A stretch of DNA of 64,000 nucleotides from Agrobacterium tumefaciens. Its GTDB lineage: Bacteria; Pseudomonadota; Alphaproteobacteria; Rhizobiales; Rhizobiaceae. The stretch is taken from positions 1 through 64,000 of the forward strand of contig JAGIAH010000012.1 of assembly GCA_017744915.1 (NCBI GenBank), read 5' to 3'. A program made the translations under genes and the position numbers. The notes beneath the pieces were generated by a model. The model was not told the origin of the DNA. It did not search any database and saw only the letters and a list, made by a program, of their open reading frames with translations. Below are positions 20,280-29,466 of the stretch, piece by piece (positions within the stretch are counted from its first letter, which is position 1; every line of letters starts with the position of its first letter).

Positions 20280-21326
20280 ATGGCTATTGCAAGAGGTTAC
20301 GCTGCGACCGACGCGTCGAAGCCGCTTACCCCGTTCACCTTCGAACGCCGCGAGCCGAATGATGACGATGTCGTCATCGATATCAAATATGCCGGCATCT
20401 GCCACTCGGACATCCACACCGTCCGCAACGAATGGCACAATGCCGTTTACCCGATCGTGCCAGGCCACGAAATCGCCGGTGTCGTGCGGGCCGTCGGCTC
20501 CAAGGTCACCCAGTTCAAGGTCGGCGACCATGTCGGCGTCGGCTGCTTCGTCGATTCCTGCGTCGGCTGCGCCACGCGCGATGTCGATAACGAGCAGTAC
20601 CTGCCGGGCCTCGTGCAGACCTACAATTCAGTAGAGCGCGATGGCAAGACCGCGACGCAGGGCGGTTATTCCGACCATATCGTCGTCAGGGAAGACTACG
20701 TCCTGTCCATCCCGGACAATCTTCCGCTCGATGCCTCCGCGCCGCTTCTCTGCGCCGGCATTACGCTCTATTCGCCGCTGCGCCACTGGAATGCCGGCCC
20801 CGGCAAGAAGGTCGCGATCCTCGGCATGGGTGGCCTTGGCCATATGGGCGTGAAGATCGGCTCGGCCATGGGCGCTGATATCACCGTTCTCTCGCAGTCC
20901 CTGTCGAAGAAGGAAGACGGCCTCAAGCTCGGCGCGAAGGAATATTACGCCACCAGCGACGCCTCGACCTTCGAGAAGCTCGCCGGCACCTTCGACCTGA
21001 TCCTGTGCACCGTCTCGGCCGAAATCGACTGGAACGCCTATCTCAACCTGCTCAAGGTCAATGGCACGATGGTTCTGCTTGGCGTGCCGGAACATGCGAT
21101 CCCGGTTCATGCTTTCTCGGTCATTCCCGGCCGCCGTTCGCTCGCCGGTTCGATGATCGGCTCGATCAAGGAAACCCAGGAAATGCTGGATTTCTGCGGC
21201 AAGCACGACATCGTTTCGGAAATCGAGAAGATCGACATCAAGGACGTCAACGAAGCCTATGAGCGCGTGCTGAAGAGCGACGTGCGTTACCGCTTCGTCA
21301 TCGACATGGCCTCGCTCGACGCCTGA
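20280..21326 (+). CDS. Zinc-dependent NAD(P) alcohol dehydrogenase
   Basis: A 348-residue medium-chain dehydrogenase of the cinnamyl-alcohol/YahK group, oxidising alcohols or reducing aldehydes. The catalytic zinc region reads [14 protein letters not shown] and PGHEIAGVV. The structural-zinc lobe is less typical, with [13 protein letters not shown]. The nucleotide site is [17 protein letters not shown]. The ATG at 20280 follows GAAAGGA. Divergent from the AraC gene and closed by a strong terminator. Confidence 0.93.
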   Translation: MAIARGYAATDASKPLTPFTFERREPNDDDVVIDIKYAGICHSDIHTVRNEWHNAVYPIVPGHEIAGVVRAVGSKVTQFKVGDHVGVGCFVDSCVGCATRDVDNEQYLPGLVQTYNSVERDGKTATQGGYSDHIVVREDYVLSIPDNLPLDASAPLLCAGITLYSPLRHWNAGPGKKVAILGMGGLGHMGVKIGSAMGADITVLSQSLSKKEDGLKLGAKEYYATSDASTFEKLAGTFDLILCTVSAEIDWNAYLNLLKVNGTMVLLGVPEHAIPVHAFSVIPGRRSLAGSMIGSIKETQEMLDFCGKHDIVSEIEKIDIKDVNEAYERVLKSDVRYRFVIDMASLDA

Positions 21327-21353
21327 TACGCGCAGAGACGACCAAATAAACGA

Positions 21354-21386
21354 GGGCGGGAAGCCATGCTTCCCGCCCTTTTCTTT
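21354..21386 (+). terminator. Rho-independent terminator after the alcohol dehydrogenase
   Basis: An 11-pair perfect stem GGGCGGGAAGC / GCTTCCCGCCC with loop CAT is followed by TTTTCTTTG. It may also serve the convergent gene ending at 21393. Confidence 0.92.
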
Positions 21387-21392
21387 GTTACT

Positions 21393-22658
21393 TCAGGCCT
21401 CGTCCTTCAGCGTCTCTTTCTGGGTAATCAGCCGCGCGCTGTGCTGGCCGCTCAGATAAATCCACAGCCAGCTCCACGCCACGGCCAGCCGCGAGCGCGT
21501 TCCGATCAGGAAGTAGATATGGGCAAGCCCCCATATCCACCACGCCAGCACGCCCTTCAGCTTGAACCGACCGAAATCGATCACCGCCGCGCGTTTGCCG
21601 ATGGTGGCGAGATTGCCCTGATGGCTGTAGCGGAAGGGTGCCGGCGACGGCTTGCCCTCCAGCCGCGCCTTGATGACCTTCGCCACATAAGCGCCCTGCT
21701 GCTTTGCCGCGGGCGCGATGCCCGGCACCGGCTTGCCGTTTTCCTGATTGACGGCGGCGGTATCACCGATGACGAAGATATCAGCATCGTCTTCGAGATG
21801 AAGCTGCGGCCCGACGATGACACGCCCGGCCCTGTCGCCGGCGGCATTCAGCCACTTCGCGGCGGGAGAGGCCTGCACACCGGCGGCCCAGACGACGGTG
21901 CGGCAGGGATAATAGGTATCGCCCACCGTCACACCCTCATCGTTGCAGGCTGTCACCGGCGTGCCGAGCAGAACCTCGACGCCAAGCTTCTCAAGCGCTT
22001 CTTTGGCATAGGTCGAAAGATCCTCCGTAAAGACCGGCAGGACACGAGGGCCGGCCTCAACAAGCAGAACACGGGTCTTTGTGGTATCGACATTGCGAAA
22101 TTCCGCCGGCAACACCTTGTGGGCCAGTTCGGCGATCATGCCCGCCATTTCCACGCCCGTCGGGCCCGCGCCGATGATGACGAAGGTGAGAAGCGCCTGC
22201 CGTTCCTCTTCACTGGTGGCAAGTTCGGCTCTTTCAAAGGCGAGAAGCAGACGGCGGCGGATCGTCGTTGCATCTTCCAGCGTCTTGAGGCCGGGGGCGG
22301 AACGCTCCCACTCGTCGCGGCCGAAATAGGCGTGGCGCGCGCCGGTGGCCAGTACCAGCGTATCGAAGCCGATGCTCTCGCCGGTGTTGAGATGCACGGT
22401 TCTCGCCACCCGGTCCACACCGGTCACCTCCGCAAGCAGGGTCGTCACCTCCTTGCGGTCGCGGTAAAGATGGCGGATCGGCCAGGCGATTTCGGATGTC
22501 GCCAGCGCCGTCGTCGCAACCTGATACAGCAGGGGCTGGAACAGGTGATGGTTGCGACGATCGATCAATGTGATGCGGACAGGGGCCCCCTCCAGCCCGT
22601 GAACCAGTTGCAAACCGCCGAAGCCTCCACCCACGACGACAACATGATGTTCTTGCAT
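21393..22658 (-). CDS. Type II NADH dehydrogenase-like flavoprotein
   Basis: A 421-residue pyridine nucleotide-disulfide oxidoreductase. The FAD site is VVVVGGGFGGLQLVHGL near the N terminus and the NAD site is IIGAGPTGVEMAG about residue 160. DIFVIGDTAAV binds the flavin, and the C terminus carries hydrophobic segments (WWIWGLAHIYFLIG, AVAWSWLWIYL) that attach it to the membrane, as in Ndh. It probably passes electrons from NADH to quinone without pumping protons. The ATG at 22658 follows GGAAGG. Single gene. Confidence 0.9.
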   Translation of the reverse strand: MQEHHVVVVGGGFGGLQLVHGLEGAPVRITLIDRRNHHLFQPLLYQVATTALATSEIAWPIRHLYRDRKEVTTLLAEVTGVDRVARTVHLNTGESIGFDTLVLATGARHAYFGRDEWERSAPGLKTLEDATTIRRRLLLAFERAELATSEEERQALLTFVIIGAGPTGVEMAGMIAELAHKVLPAEFRNVDTTKTRVLLVEAGPRVLPVFTEDLSTYAKEALEKLGVEVLLGTPVTACNDEGVTVGDTYYPCRTVVWAAGVQASPAAKWLNAAGDRAGRVIVGPQLHLEDDADIFVIGDTAAVNQENGKPVPGIAPAAKQQGAYVAKVIKARLEGKPSPAPFRYSHQGNLATIGKRAAVIDFGRFKLKGVLAWWIWGLAHIYFLIGTRSRLAVAWSWLWIYLSGQHSARLITQKETLKDEA

Positions 22659-22730
22659 ATGTCTCTGCCTTCCAAAATTTGCGCACGGAGCATGCGCAAG
22701 GCAGAGCATAGGTGAAAAAATTGACTTTGG

Positions 22731-23486
22731 TTATGAATTAGGCTGACCGCAGGCGTGACAAAAACGCCGGACTGTTTCAGCCATGCCATATTCCAGTGCA
22801 TCCGCCGTCAGCCCGTGGCCGATCGAGACTTCGGCAAGATTGGGAATACGTTTCATCAGCCTGGGCAGGTTCGCCACCGTCAGATCATGGCCGGCATTGA
22901 CCGCAAGTCCGAGTGCGGCGGCATGATCCGCCGTCTGCCCCAGCTGCTCGACAAGCACGTCAGCCTTTTGCGGATCGTCAAAACAGCCACCATAGGGACC
23001 GGTATAAAGCTCGATGCGGGCAGCCCCCGTCTCGGCCGCCAGTTCCACGGGCTCGCGTTCCCCGTCGCCATCGGCAAACAGCGAAACGCGCATACCGCCG
23101 GCCTTCAGGCGTCCAACGACGTCCTTCAGGAAAACGGCATGTTTACGGAAATCCCAGCCATGGTCGGAGGTCGCCTGCGACGGATCATCCGGCACCAGCG
23201 TCACCTGTTCCGGCTGCGTCTTTTCACAAAGGACCAGAAAATCCTCGGTCGGATAACCTTCGATGTTGAATTCCGCGCCGGGGAAACGGTCATCGATCAG
23301 CGCCCGCAGCACCGGCAGGTCCGAAAAGCGGATGTGGCGCTGGTCGGGCCGAGGGTGTACAGTCAGCCCGCTTGCACCCGCCGAGAGCGCAATTTGCCCG
23401 AAATGCGCGACATCCGGCCAGGGAAGATCGCGGCGGTTGCGTAACATGGCAATTGCGTTCAAATTGACGGAAAGTTTTGCAGGCAT
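22731..23486 (-). CDS. pdxJ: Pyridoxine 5'-phosphate synthase
   Basis: Last step of de novo vitamin B6 synthesis: condensation of 1-deoxyxylulose 5-phosphate with 3-amino-2-oxopropyl phosphate. A 251-residue TIM barrel with typical segments [61 protein letters not shown] and [16 protein letters not shown]. The ATG at 23486 has GGAGC upstream. Single gene, divergent from the MerR-LuxR regulator. Confidence 0.96.
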   Translation of the reverse strand: MPAKLSVNLNAIAMLRNRRDLPWPDVAHFGQIALSAGASGLTVHPRPDQRHIRFSDLPVLRALIDDRFPGAEFNIEGYPTEDFLVLCEKTQPEQVTLVPDDPSQATSDHGWDFRKHAVFLKDVVGRLKAGGMRVSLFADGDGEREPVELAAETGAARIELYTGPYGGCFDDPQKADVLVEQLGQTADHAAALGLAVNAGHDLTVANLPRLMKRIPNLAEVSIGHGLTADALEYGMAETVRRFCHACGQPNS

Positions 23487-23721
23487 GGCATCGGAGCTCC
23501 GGTTCGGAATTGACACCTTGTTTCACGCAGGTTGACGCCGACCGCAAGGAGGCCGATAAAATTTTTTAAAGGTGCGGGAACGAAAGCAGGCAATACACGT
23601 TATGGTTTTTTTGCTGCGTTTGGCATGATGTCTAGATCAGAAGACAGGCCCGTGACAGGGGAACAAGTAACGGATGCCATAAGAAGCAGGCACACTGTCA
23701 AAAAGCGTGAAGGGGGAGACG

Positions 23722-24417
23722 ATGCAGGATGGCAGGATGCCGTTTGAACACGGCGACGAGGACAAACCCAATCTAAGGATCAGCAGCTTTCTACCGGATG
23801 TGAGCCTGCCTTCCTCCCTGCCCGCCGAACCGGTCCCCATCGCTGACATGGCCAATATCTTCGGGGTAACCCACCGAACACTGCATTTTTACGAGGAAAA
23901 GGCGCTGCTGACCTCGAAGCGTATCGGCCAGATGCGCGTTTATAGCCACCGCAACGTCCAGCGCATGGCTGTCATCAACGTCTGTCGCGAAGTGGGCATT
24001 TCCGTCGCCGCGATTACCGAGATCATGGAAAAACTCGTCCGTTCGCTTTCGCAGGAAGAGGCGGACGACATATTCCACGCCGCCCTGCGGCAGCGGAAGA
24101 GGGAATTGACCGCCGAGCTTTCCACGCTCCAGCGCCAGGCCCAGCAGATCGAGGAATTGCTGGTGACGGAGACGGATGCGGACGGCATGGATGGCAGCGA
24201 ACGAGCGCCGGCAAAGGACATCGCCCTCACCGACACAGAACGCAAATGCCTGGAACTGATGGCGGAGGGTTATGCGCCGGTGCGGCTTGCCCGTGCCCTT
24301 GGCCTTTCAGGCGGCGATCTCAACATCCTCGAGGCAAAGATCATCGGCAAGTTCAACGCCAGCAACCGCTTTCAGGCGGTCGCCAAGGCGGTTCTGCTGG
24401 GCGTTATCCGCGCCTGA
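23722..24417 (+). CDS. Composite regulator: MerR-type HTH plus LuxR-type HTH
   Basis: A 231-residue protein. After a 35-residue N-terminal tail comes a MerR winged helix (PIADMANIFGVTHRTLHFYEEKALL, wing QMRVYSHRNVQRM, about 39-80) and a coiled-coil helix (about 105-150). The C terminus (about 165-231) looks like a LuxR/GerE HTH: LTDTERKCLELMAEGYAPVRLARALGLS, then KFNASNRFQAVAKAVLLGVI. The recognition helix of the second HTH departs from the usual TVK pattern. There are no cysteines suited to metal sensing. The ATG at 23722 follows AGGGGGAG. No divergent target is obvious apart from pdxJ. Confidence 0.82.
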   Translation: MQDGRMPFEHGDEDKPNLRISSFLPDVSLPSSLPAEPVPIADMANIFGVTHRTLHFYEEKALLTSKRIGQMRVYSHRNVQRMAVINVCREVGISVAAITEIMEKLVRSLSQEEADDIFHAALRQRKRELTAELSTLQRQAQQIEELLVTETDADGMDGSERAPAKDIALTDTERKCLELMAEGYAPVRLARALGLSGGDLNILEAKIIGKFNASNRFQAVAKAVLLGVIRA

Positions 24418-25545
24418 TCAACGAACGATCGTCAGGGTTTCCGCCGCGCGGGTGATGGCGGTGTAAAGCCACCTTTCGCGGGAATCCCGGAAGGCATAGC
24501 TCTCGTCGAAGAGAACCACATTGTTCCATTGCGAACCCTGCGCCTTGTGCACGGTCAGCGCATAACCGAAATCGAACTCGTCGTAGCGCTTGCGGGTCGA
24601 CCACGGAATTTCGGTCTCCACATCCTCGAAGGCCGCCTTCAGCAATTTGATCTTCGCGGCACCGCGATCCATATCGTCATCTTCCGGCCGGATCATCAGG
24701 TTGATACCGGGCTTCACCGTCTCGCGCGAAGAACTCATCACCTGCCACAATGAACCGTTGAGCAGGCCCTTGGCCGGATCGTTCCGCAGGCAGACCAGCT
24801 TGTCGCCGGACTGCGGATAATCGGCGGAAAAACCCTTCAGCTCGCGAAGCCGCTGATTATAGCGGCGGCGGGTGCGATTGGTGCCGACCAGCACCTGATC
24901 GGCCTCCAGCACCAGCGACTGCGTCACTTCGGATTTGGAAATCACCTGCGCGGAGCCATAGTCGCCGCGCATGATCTCGCGGCCTTCGCGCACATCCATG
25001 GCCAGATGGATGATGGGATTGTCCTTGGCCTGGCGGTGAATTTCCGACAGCAGATAGTCCGGCTCCTGCTCGGTGAAGAAGCCACCACCCGAAACCGGTG
25101 GCAGCTGCCCCGGATCGCCAAGCACGAGGATCGGCGTGCCGAAGCTCATCAGATCCTTGCCGAGCTGCTCGTCCACCATCGAACATTCATCGATGATGAT
25201 AAGCGCCGCCTTGGCGAGCGGGCTCTGGCGGTTGATGGAGAACATCGGCGCGATCGAGGTCTTGCCGGTTTCCTCGTCTTCGACGGTTTCTTCGCCGCGC
25301 GGGCGGTAGATCAGCGAATGGATGGTGCGGGCATTGGTTGCGCCGCGCGAACGCAGCACCTGCGCGGCCTTGCCGGTGAAGGCCGCAAACAGCACTTCGC
25401 CATCGACATTTTCCGCAAAATGCTTGGCAAGCGTCGTCTTGCCGGTTCCGGCATAACCGAACAGCCGGAAAACCGGCGTCCGGCCTTCCTTCAGCCAGCG
25501 GGAAACAGCCTTGAGCGCTTCGTCCTGTTGCGGTGAAAATAACAT
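24418..25545 (-). CDS. RecD-like ATP-dependent DNA helicase (superfamily 1)
   Basis: A 375-residue helicase. Walker A is GYAGTGKTTLAK, motif Ia is FTGKAAQVL, Walker B is IIIDECSMVDE, motif III is LVLGDPGQLPP, and the C-terminal UvrD-like part has FGYALTVHKAQGSQW and YTAITRAAETL. It lacks the large N-terminal domain of RecD/RecD2, so it is a short stand-alone form, common in rhizobia. No RecB or RecC is nearby. Its stop abuts that of the MerR-LuxR gene (convergent). Confidence 0.9.
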   Translation of the reverse strand: MLFSPQQDEALKAVSRWLKEGRTPVFRLFGYAGTGKTTLAKHFAENVDGEVLFAAFTGKAAQVLRSRGATNARTIHSLIYRPRGEETVEDEETGKTSIAPMFSINRQSPLAKAALIIIDECSMVDEQLGKDLMSFGTPILVLGDPGQLPPVSGGGFFTEQEPDYLLSEIHRQAKDNPIIHLAMDVREGREIMRGDYGSAQVISKSEVTQSLVLEADQVLVGTNRTRRRYNQRLRELKGFSADYPQSGDKLVCLRNDPAKGLLNGSLWQVMSSSRETVKPGINLMIRPEDDDMDRGAAKIKLLKAAFEDVETEIPWSTRKRYDEFDFGYALTVHKAQGSQWNNVVLFDESYAFRDSRERWLYTAITRAAETLTIVR

Positions 25546-25660
25546 GCGCCCTCATCGCAGGATTCGAGCCTGATGCGCAACAGAAAAAGAACGAAAGATG
25601 AATCGCCGGGTGAGAATGCGGCAATAAAACACGGCTGGTTTTTAAACCGCGGCAGCTATC

Positions 25661-26956
25661 ATGCCGCGCATGAAGATATTGATTCTCGGCGCATCAGGTT
25701 TCATCGGCTCGGAGGTCGTGCGTGGCCTTCACGGCAAAGGCCACGTCGTCACCGGGCTTGCACGTTCCGTTACACGCGCCACAGACAAATGGCCTTTTGC
25801 GAACTGGGTTTCCGCCGATCTCGCCCGCATGACACGCGCATCGGACTGGGACGCGCTGGTCAGGGATCACGACGCCATCGTCAATTGCGCCGGCGCGCTT
25901 CAGGACGGCCTGTCGGACGATCTGGCGGCGACACAGGAAAAAGCCATGCTGGCGCTTTACGAGGCGGCGGCACAGGCGGGCGGCAGGATTCTGATCCAGA
26001 TATCGGCCCGTACGGCAGGAGCCGCAGCCGACCTGCCCTTCCTCGCCACCAAACGCCGCGCCGATGAGGCGCTTACCGCAAGCGGCCTGCCTTACGTCAT
26101 CTTCCGCCCCGCGCTGGTTGTCGGGCGCAATGCCCATGGCGGCACGGCGCTGGTGCGCGCGCTTGCCGGCTTTCCTTTCGTTCTGCCGCTCGTCAATGGT
26201 GCAATGCCGGTTCGAACGGTCGCGGTCGAGGATGTGGCGGCGGCCGTCTGCGCGGCCATCGATGGTGAAATTCCGCCGGGTAGCGATCTCGAGCTCGCCG
26301 CGGAAGAAACGCTGACATTGCAGGACGTCGTCACCACGCACCGGCAATGGCTTGGCCTGCCCACCGCTCCCTTCATCAACCTTCCGGCGGCCCTTATGCG
26401 CCCCGTCAGTCTGATGGCGGATGCCGCAGGCGCGCTCGGCTGGCGCTCGCCGCTCCGTTCAACCGCCATGACGGTCATGTCGGAAGGCATCGTCACGGAG
26501 GGTGAGGCGCAATCGGGGATGACATCGCTCAAGAGCCTGAAACAGACGCTGGCCGCCCACCCCTCCGGCGTGCAGGACCTGTGGCTTGCCAGATCCTATC
26601 TGCTGAAACCGCTGGTCATTCTCTGCCTGTCTTTATTCTGGCTGTTATCCGGCCTCGTGCCGCTGCTGAACATCCATGGAGCGGCAGCGCATTTTCTGCC
26701 CTTCATGCCCCAAGCTTCGGCCATCGCCCTCACGCTCGCCACCTGCCTCATCGATATAGCCCTCGGCGTCACCGTCCTGCTGCGACCACTCGCAAGAAAG
26801 GCGCTTATCGGCATGCTGCTGATCAGCGGCGCCTATCTGACGGGTGGCACTCTGCTGGAGCCGGGCCTGTGGCTCGATCCGCTCGGGCCCCTCGTCAAAG
26901 TCCTGCCTTCCCTCGCCCTGACCCTTGTTGCCCTCGCCACCCTGGATGAACGCTGA
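25661..26956 (+). CDS. SDR epimerase-like protein fused to a DoxX-like membrane domain
   Basis: A 431-residue protein. The N-terminal two thirds form an atypical short-chain dehydrogenase/NAD(P)-binding domain (KILILGASGFIGSEVVRGL). The last 130 residues hold about four transmembrane helices (LVILCLSLFWLLSGLVPLL, SAIALTLATCLIDIALGVTVLL, ALIGMLLISGAYLTGG, LPSLALTLVALATL) of the DoxX-like type. It would sit at the inner membrane. Its substrate is unknown. The stop overlaps the start of the DUF2269 gene by one base, so the two are co-translated. An internal ATG at 25670 is an alternative start. Confidence 0.87.
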   Translation: MPRMKILILGASGFIGSEVVRGLHGKGHVVTGLARSVTRATDKWPFANWVSADLARMTRASDWDALVRDHDAIVNCAGALQDGLSDDLAATQEKAMLALYEAAAQAGGRILIQISARTAGAAADLPFLATKRRADEALTASGLPYVIFRPALVVGRNAHGGTALVRALAGFPFVLPLVNGAMPVRTVAVEDVAAAVCAAIDGEIPPGSDLELAAEETLTLQDVVTTHRQWLGLPTAPFINLPAALMRPVSLMADAAGALGWRSPLRSTAMTVMSEGIVTEGEAQSGMTSLKSLKQTLAAHPSGVQDLWLARSYLLKPLVILCLSLFWLLSGLVPLLNIHGAAAHFLPFMPQASAIALTLATCLIDIALGVTVLLRPLARKALIGMLLISGAYLTGGTLLEPGLWLDPLGPLVKVLPSLALTLVALATLDER

Positions 26957-27438
26957 TGACGCTTGAGGACCTGTTGCGGCTTGCGCATGCCATCGGCGCA
27001 ACGGTGCTGTTCGGCACCGGCGCGGGCATCGCCTTTTTCATGGTCATGGCGCGGCGAACGGAGAGCCCGGCACTGATCGCGCATGTCGCGAGCACGGTCG
27101 TCATCGCCGACACGATCTTCACCGCGACGGCCGCAATCATCCAGCCGGTGACCGGCTATTTTCTCGCACGCATCATCGGCTGGCCGCTCACCGAAGGCTG
27201 GATCGCCCTTTCGCTTGGCCTTTATGTCTTCACCGGCATTTTCTGGCTGCCGGTCGTCTGGATCCAGATCCGGCTGCGGGATATCGCCCGTGATTGCGCC
27301 GCCAAGGGACAAGACCTGCCGGCGCAATGGTTCCGCCTTTACCGCATCTGGTTCGTCTGCGGTTTCCCCGCCTTCTTCGCCGTTCTCGGCATCATCTGGC
27401 TGATGCTCAACAAGCCGGATATTCCCCTGTTCGGCTGA
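26956..27438 (+). CDS. DUF2269 family integral membrane protein
   Basis: A 160-residue protein with four predicted transmembrane helices (HAIGATVLFGTGAGIAFFMVM, STVVIADTIFTATAAIIQPV, WIALSLGLYVFTGIFWLPVVW, FVCGFPAFFAVLGIIWLML). It matches the DUF2269 type of predicted membrane proteins. It is translationally coupled to the SDR-DoxX gene, which suggests a shared membrane complex. Function unknown. Confidence 0.85.
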   Translation: MTLEDLLRLAHAIGATVLFGTGAGIAFFMVMARRTESPALIAHVASTVVIADTIFTATAAIIQPVTGYFLARIIGWPLTEGWIALSLGLYVFTGIFWLPVVWIQIRLRDIARDCAAKGQDLPAQWFRLYRIWFVCGFPAFFAVLGIIWLMLNKPDIPLFG

Positions 27439-27655
27439 CTGCATGACGGCGGTCAGGAACGGGGTGAGTGGAGGATCGGAAATCAGCCGCTGATATGCGG
27501 GCCGAATGGCGCGCCATTCTCGCCGTTACGGGTCTCGAAAGCGCCACCGGGATAAAGCGTCATTTTTTCTGTCGAGACGGGAATAAATCACCGGACAACG
27601 GTGTCTCTTGATGTGTTGGCGGCTTGAGCCCGCCCGAACCAAGGAGGATATGTCC

Positions 27656-28030
27656 ATGAAGATCCGCTTTATCGTTCCCGCCCTCGTTCTGGCTTTTGCC
27701 GGAACGGCCTATGCCGCGCCTGCGGTCGAAACGGTCAAGACTGACAAAGGCGATGTGCTGGCGGGCGAAAAAGGCATGACGCTCTACACTTTCAAGAACG
27801 ACAAGAAGGGCGTATCCAATTGTTACGACAAATGCGCGGTGAACTGGCCGCCGTTTTTCGCAGCCGCCAGTGACAAGGCCGAGGGCGCCTATTCCCTCGT
27901 GAAGCGCAAGGACGGCAAGATGCAGTGGGCGAAGGACGGCATGCCGCTCTATTATTGGGTCAAGGATACCAAGAAGGGCGATGCCACCGGCGACGGCGTG
28001 AACGGTGTATGGGATGCCGCAAAACCATGA
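27656..28030 (+). CDS. Small secreted protein, COG4315/lipoprotein_15 type
   Basis: A 124-residue exported protein with a signal peptide (residues 1-20, ending AYAAP). The mature part shows the typical motifs of this family: MTLYTFKNDKKGVSNCYDKC, CAVNWPPF and a repeated MPLYYWVKDTKKGDATGDGVNGVWD. Two cysteines (NCYDKC) may bind metal or form a disulfide. The ATG at 27656 is chosen because AAGGAGG lies eight bases before it; the ATG at 27650 would be too close. The ECF sigma gene follows almost at once, suggesting one operon. Confidence 0.83.
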   Translation: MKIRFIVPALVLAFAGTAYAAPAVETVKTDKGDVLAGEKGMTLYTFKNDKKGVSNCYDKCAVNWPPFFAAASDKAEGAYSLVKRKDGKMQWAKDGMPLYYWVKDTKKGDATGDGVNGVWDAAKP

Positions 28031-28034
28031 TGGC

Positions 28035-28571
28035 ATGAATGACGACAAGCGGGGGAGCCATTCCCCCGCAGCCGGCAGCTTCGAAGCGGAGATGCTGGCG
28101 CTGATACCCATGCTGCGCCGTTATTCCCGCAGCCTTTCCCGCTCCGACGCCGATGGCGAGGACCTTCTGCAGGACTGCGTGGAAAAGGCGCTTGCCAATA
28201 AAAGGCAATGGCGCGGAACGGGTTTGAAAACATGGGCTTACACGATAATGACGAATCTTTATCGCAACCGCCATCGCGCCGAGAAACGTCATCCGTCCGA
28301 AAGCCTCGACGGCCATGAGACCATCGCCGTCACGGATACGCTCTCCGATACGCTGGAGAACGACCGGCTGCACGGTGCGCTGGCACTTCTTTCACCGGAT
28401 ATGCGGGCGGTCCTGATGCTGGTGACGGTGGAAGGTTACAGCTATCAGGAGGCGGCCGCGACCTTGGCGATCCCGCTCGGCACCGTCATGTCCAGACTGT
28501 CCCGCGCCCGCGAAACCCTTCGCCAGCATCTGGCGGCGGATAATATCATACCCCTGCGGAGACCACGATGA
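28035..28571 (+). CDS. ECF-family RNA polymerase sigma factor
   Basis: A 178-residue sigma-70 family factor with region 2 (YSRSLSRSDADGEDLLQDCVEKAL, then LKTWAYTIMTNLYRNRHR) and region 4 (LSPDMRAVLMLVTVEGYSYQEAAATLAIPLGTVMSRLSRARETLRQHL). The start at 28035 is a choice; the frame is open slightly further upstream into the preceding gene. It overlaps the anti-sigma gene by four bases (ATGA). It likely directs its own operon and a small stress regulon. Confidence 0.9.
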   Translation: MNDDKRGSHSPAAGSFEAEMLALIPMLRRYSRSLSRSDADGEDLLQDCVEKALANKRQWRGTGLKTWAYTIMTNLYRNRHRAEKRHPSESLDGHETIAVTDTLSDTLENDRLHGALALLSPDMRAVLMLVTVEGYSYQEAAATLAIPLGTVMSRLSRARETLRQHLAADNIIPLRRPR

Positions 28572-29356
28572 AACGGCCCGATGCCATAACCGAAGACGAT
28601 CTGCACGCCTATGTCGACGGGCTCCTCTCCGACGATGATCGCGCGGCTGTCGAGGCCTGGCTGGCTGAAAGACCGGAAGACCAGAGCCGGGTGGAGGCCT
28701 GGAAAAAACAGGCTGACATTCTACGCAATGCCTTTGCCTCCTATGCCGCCGCGCATCCCCATGACGCATCGATGCTCGGCCCGCAGAAGAGGGATCGCAC
28801 ATGGCGGCTGAAACCGGCTCTCCTGCAAACGGCGGCGGCCTTGCTGATCTTCGTTGCGGGCGGTGCAGCCGGCAGGCTGCTGCCCACGTCCTTTTCCACG
28901 CCGCAGGACGTGACCCTGGCATCACTGACGACGGATATTCCCGCACAGGCGAAATCCGCCTATCTCATCTATGCAAGCGAGGTGCGCCATCCCGTCGAAG
29001 TCGGTGCCGGCGAACAGCAGCATCTTGCGACATGGCTCGGCAAGCGGCTGGGTTATCCCTTCGCCATCCCTGATCTCTCGAAGATCGGATATGACCTCGT
29101 CGGCGGTCGGCTCATTCCCGTCAGTGGCAAGCCGGGCGCGATGCTGATGTATCAGGACAAGACCGGTCGCCGGGTGACGGTGCTGATCGGTCACAACGAG
29201 GAAAACCGCACCACCAGCTTCCGCATGGCGAGCGCCGACGGCATCGAGACCTTCTACTGGATCGACAACGAACTGGGTTATGCCGTTTCCGCTGAACTGA
29301 CACGGGACGAGGTGCAGGCAATCGCCGAGGAATGTTACCGGCAGTTTCCGACATAG
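28568..29356 (+). CDS. Membrane anti-sigma factor
   Basis: A 262-residue protein with a cytoplasmic N-terminal anti-sigma domain (DDLHAYVDGLLSDDDRAAVEAWL), one transmembrane helix (LLQTAAALLIFVAGGAAGRLL, about 79-99) and a periplasmic C-terminal sensor of about 160 residues. The zinc-binding His-Cys motif of ZAS anti-sigma factors is absent. It starts within the sigma gene's stop codon (ATGA), the normal layout for a sigma and its inhibitor. The signal sensed is unknown. Confidence 0.88.
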   Translation: MKRPDAITEDDLHAYVDGLLSDDDRAAVEAWLAERPEDQSRVEAWKKQADILRNAFASYAAAHPHDASMLGPQKRDRTWRLKPALLQTAAALLIFVAGGAAGRLLPTSFSTPQDVTLASLTTDIPAQAKSAYLIYASEVRHPVEVGAGEQQHLATWLGKRLGYPFAIPDLSKIGYDLVGGRLIPVSGKPGAMLMYQDKTGRRVTVLIGHNEENRTTSFRMASADGIETFYWIDNELGYAVSAELTRDEVQAIAEECYRQFPT

Positions 29357-29422
29357 AGTGTCGGACTGAAAAGTATGACCACGATGCACGGGCAAGGATT
29401 TCTCGTAGCCACTTATCTCAAG

Positions 29423-29455
29423 CCCTCATTCCTGCGCTCGTCACTGGAATGAGGG
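29423..29455. repeat. REP-like palindrome
   Basis: Perfect ten-base arms CCCTCATTCC and GGAATGAGGG surround a 13-base loop. It lies between convergent genes, where it could also stop transcription in both directions. Related to the hairpin at 10338-10367. Confidence 0.7.
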
Positions 29456-29466
29456 AAAGAGAACGC

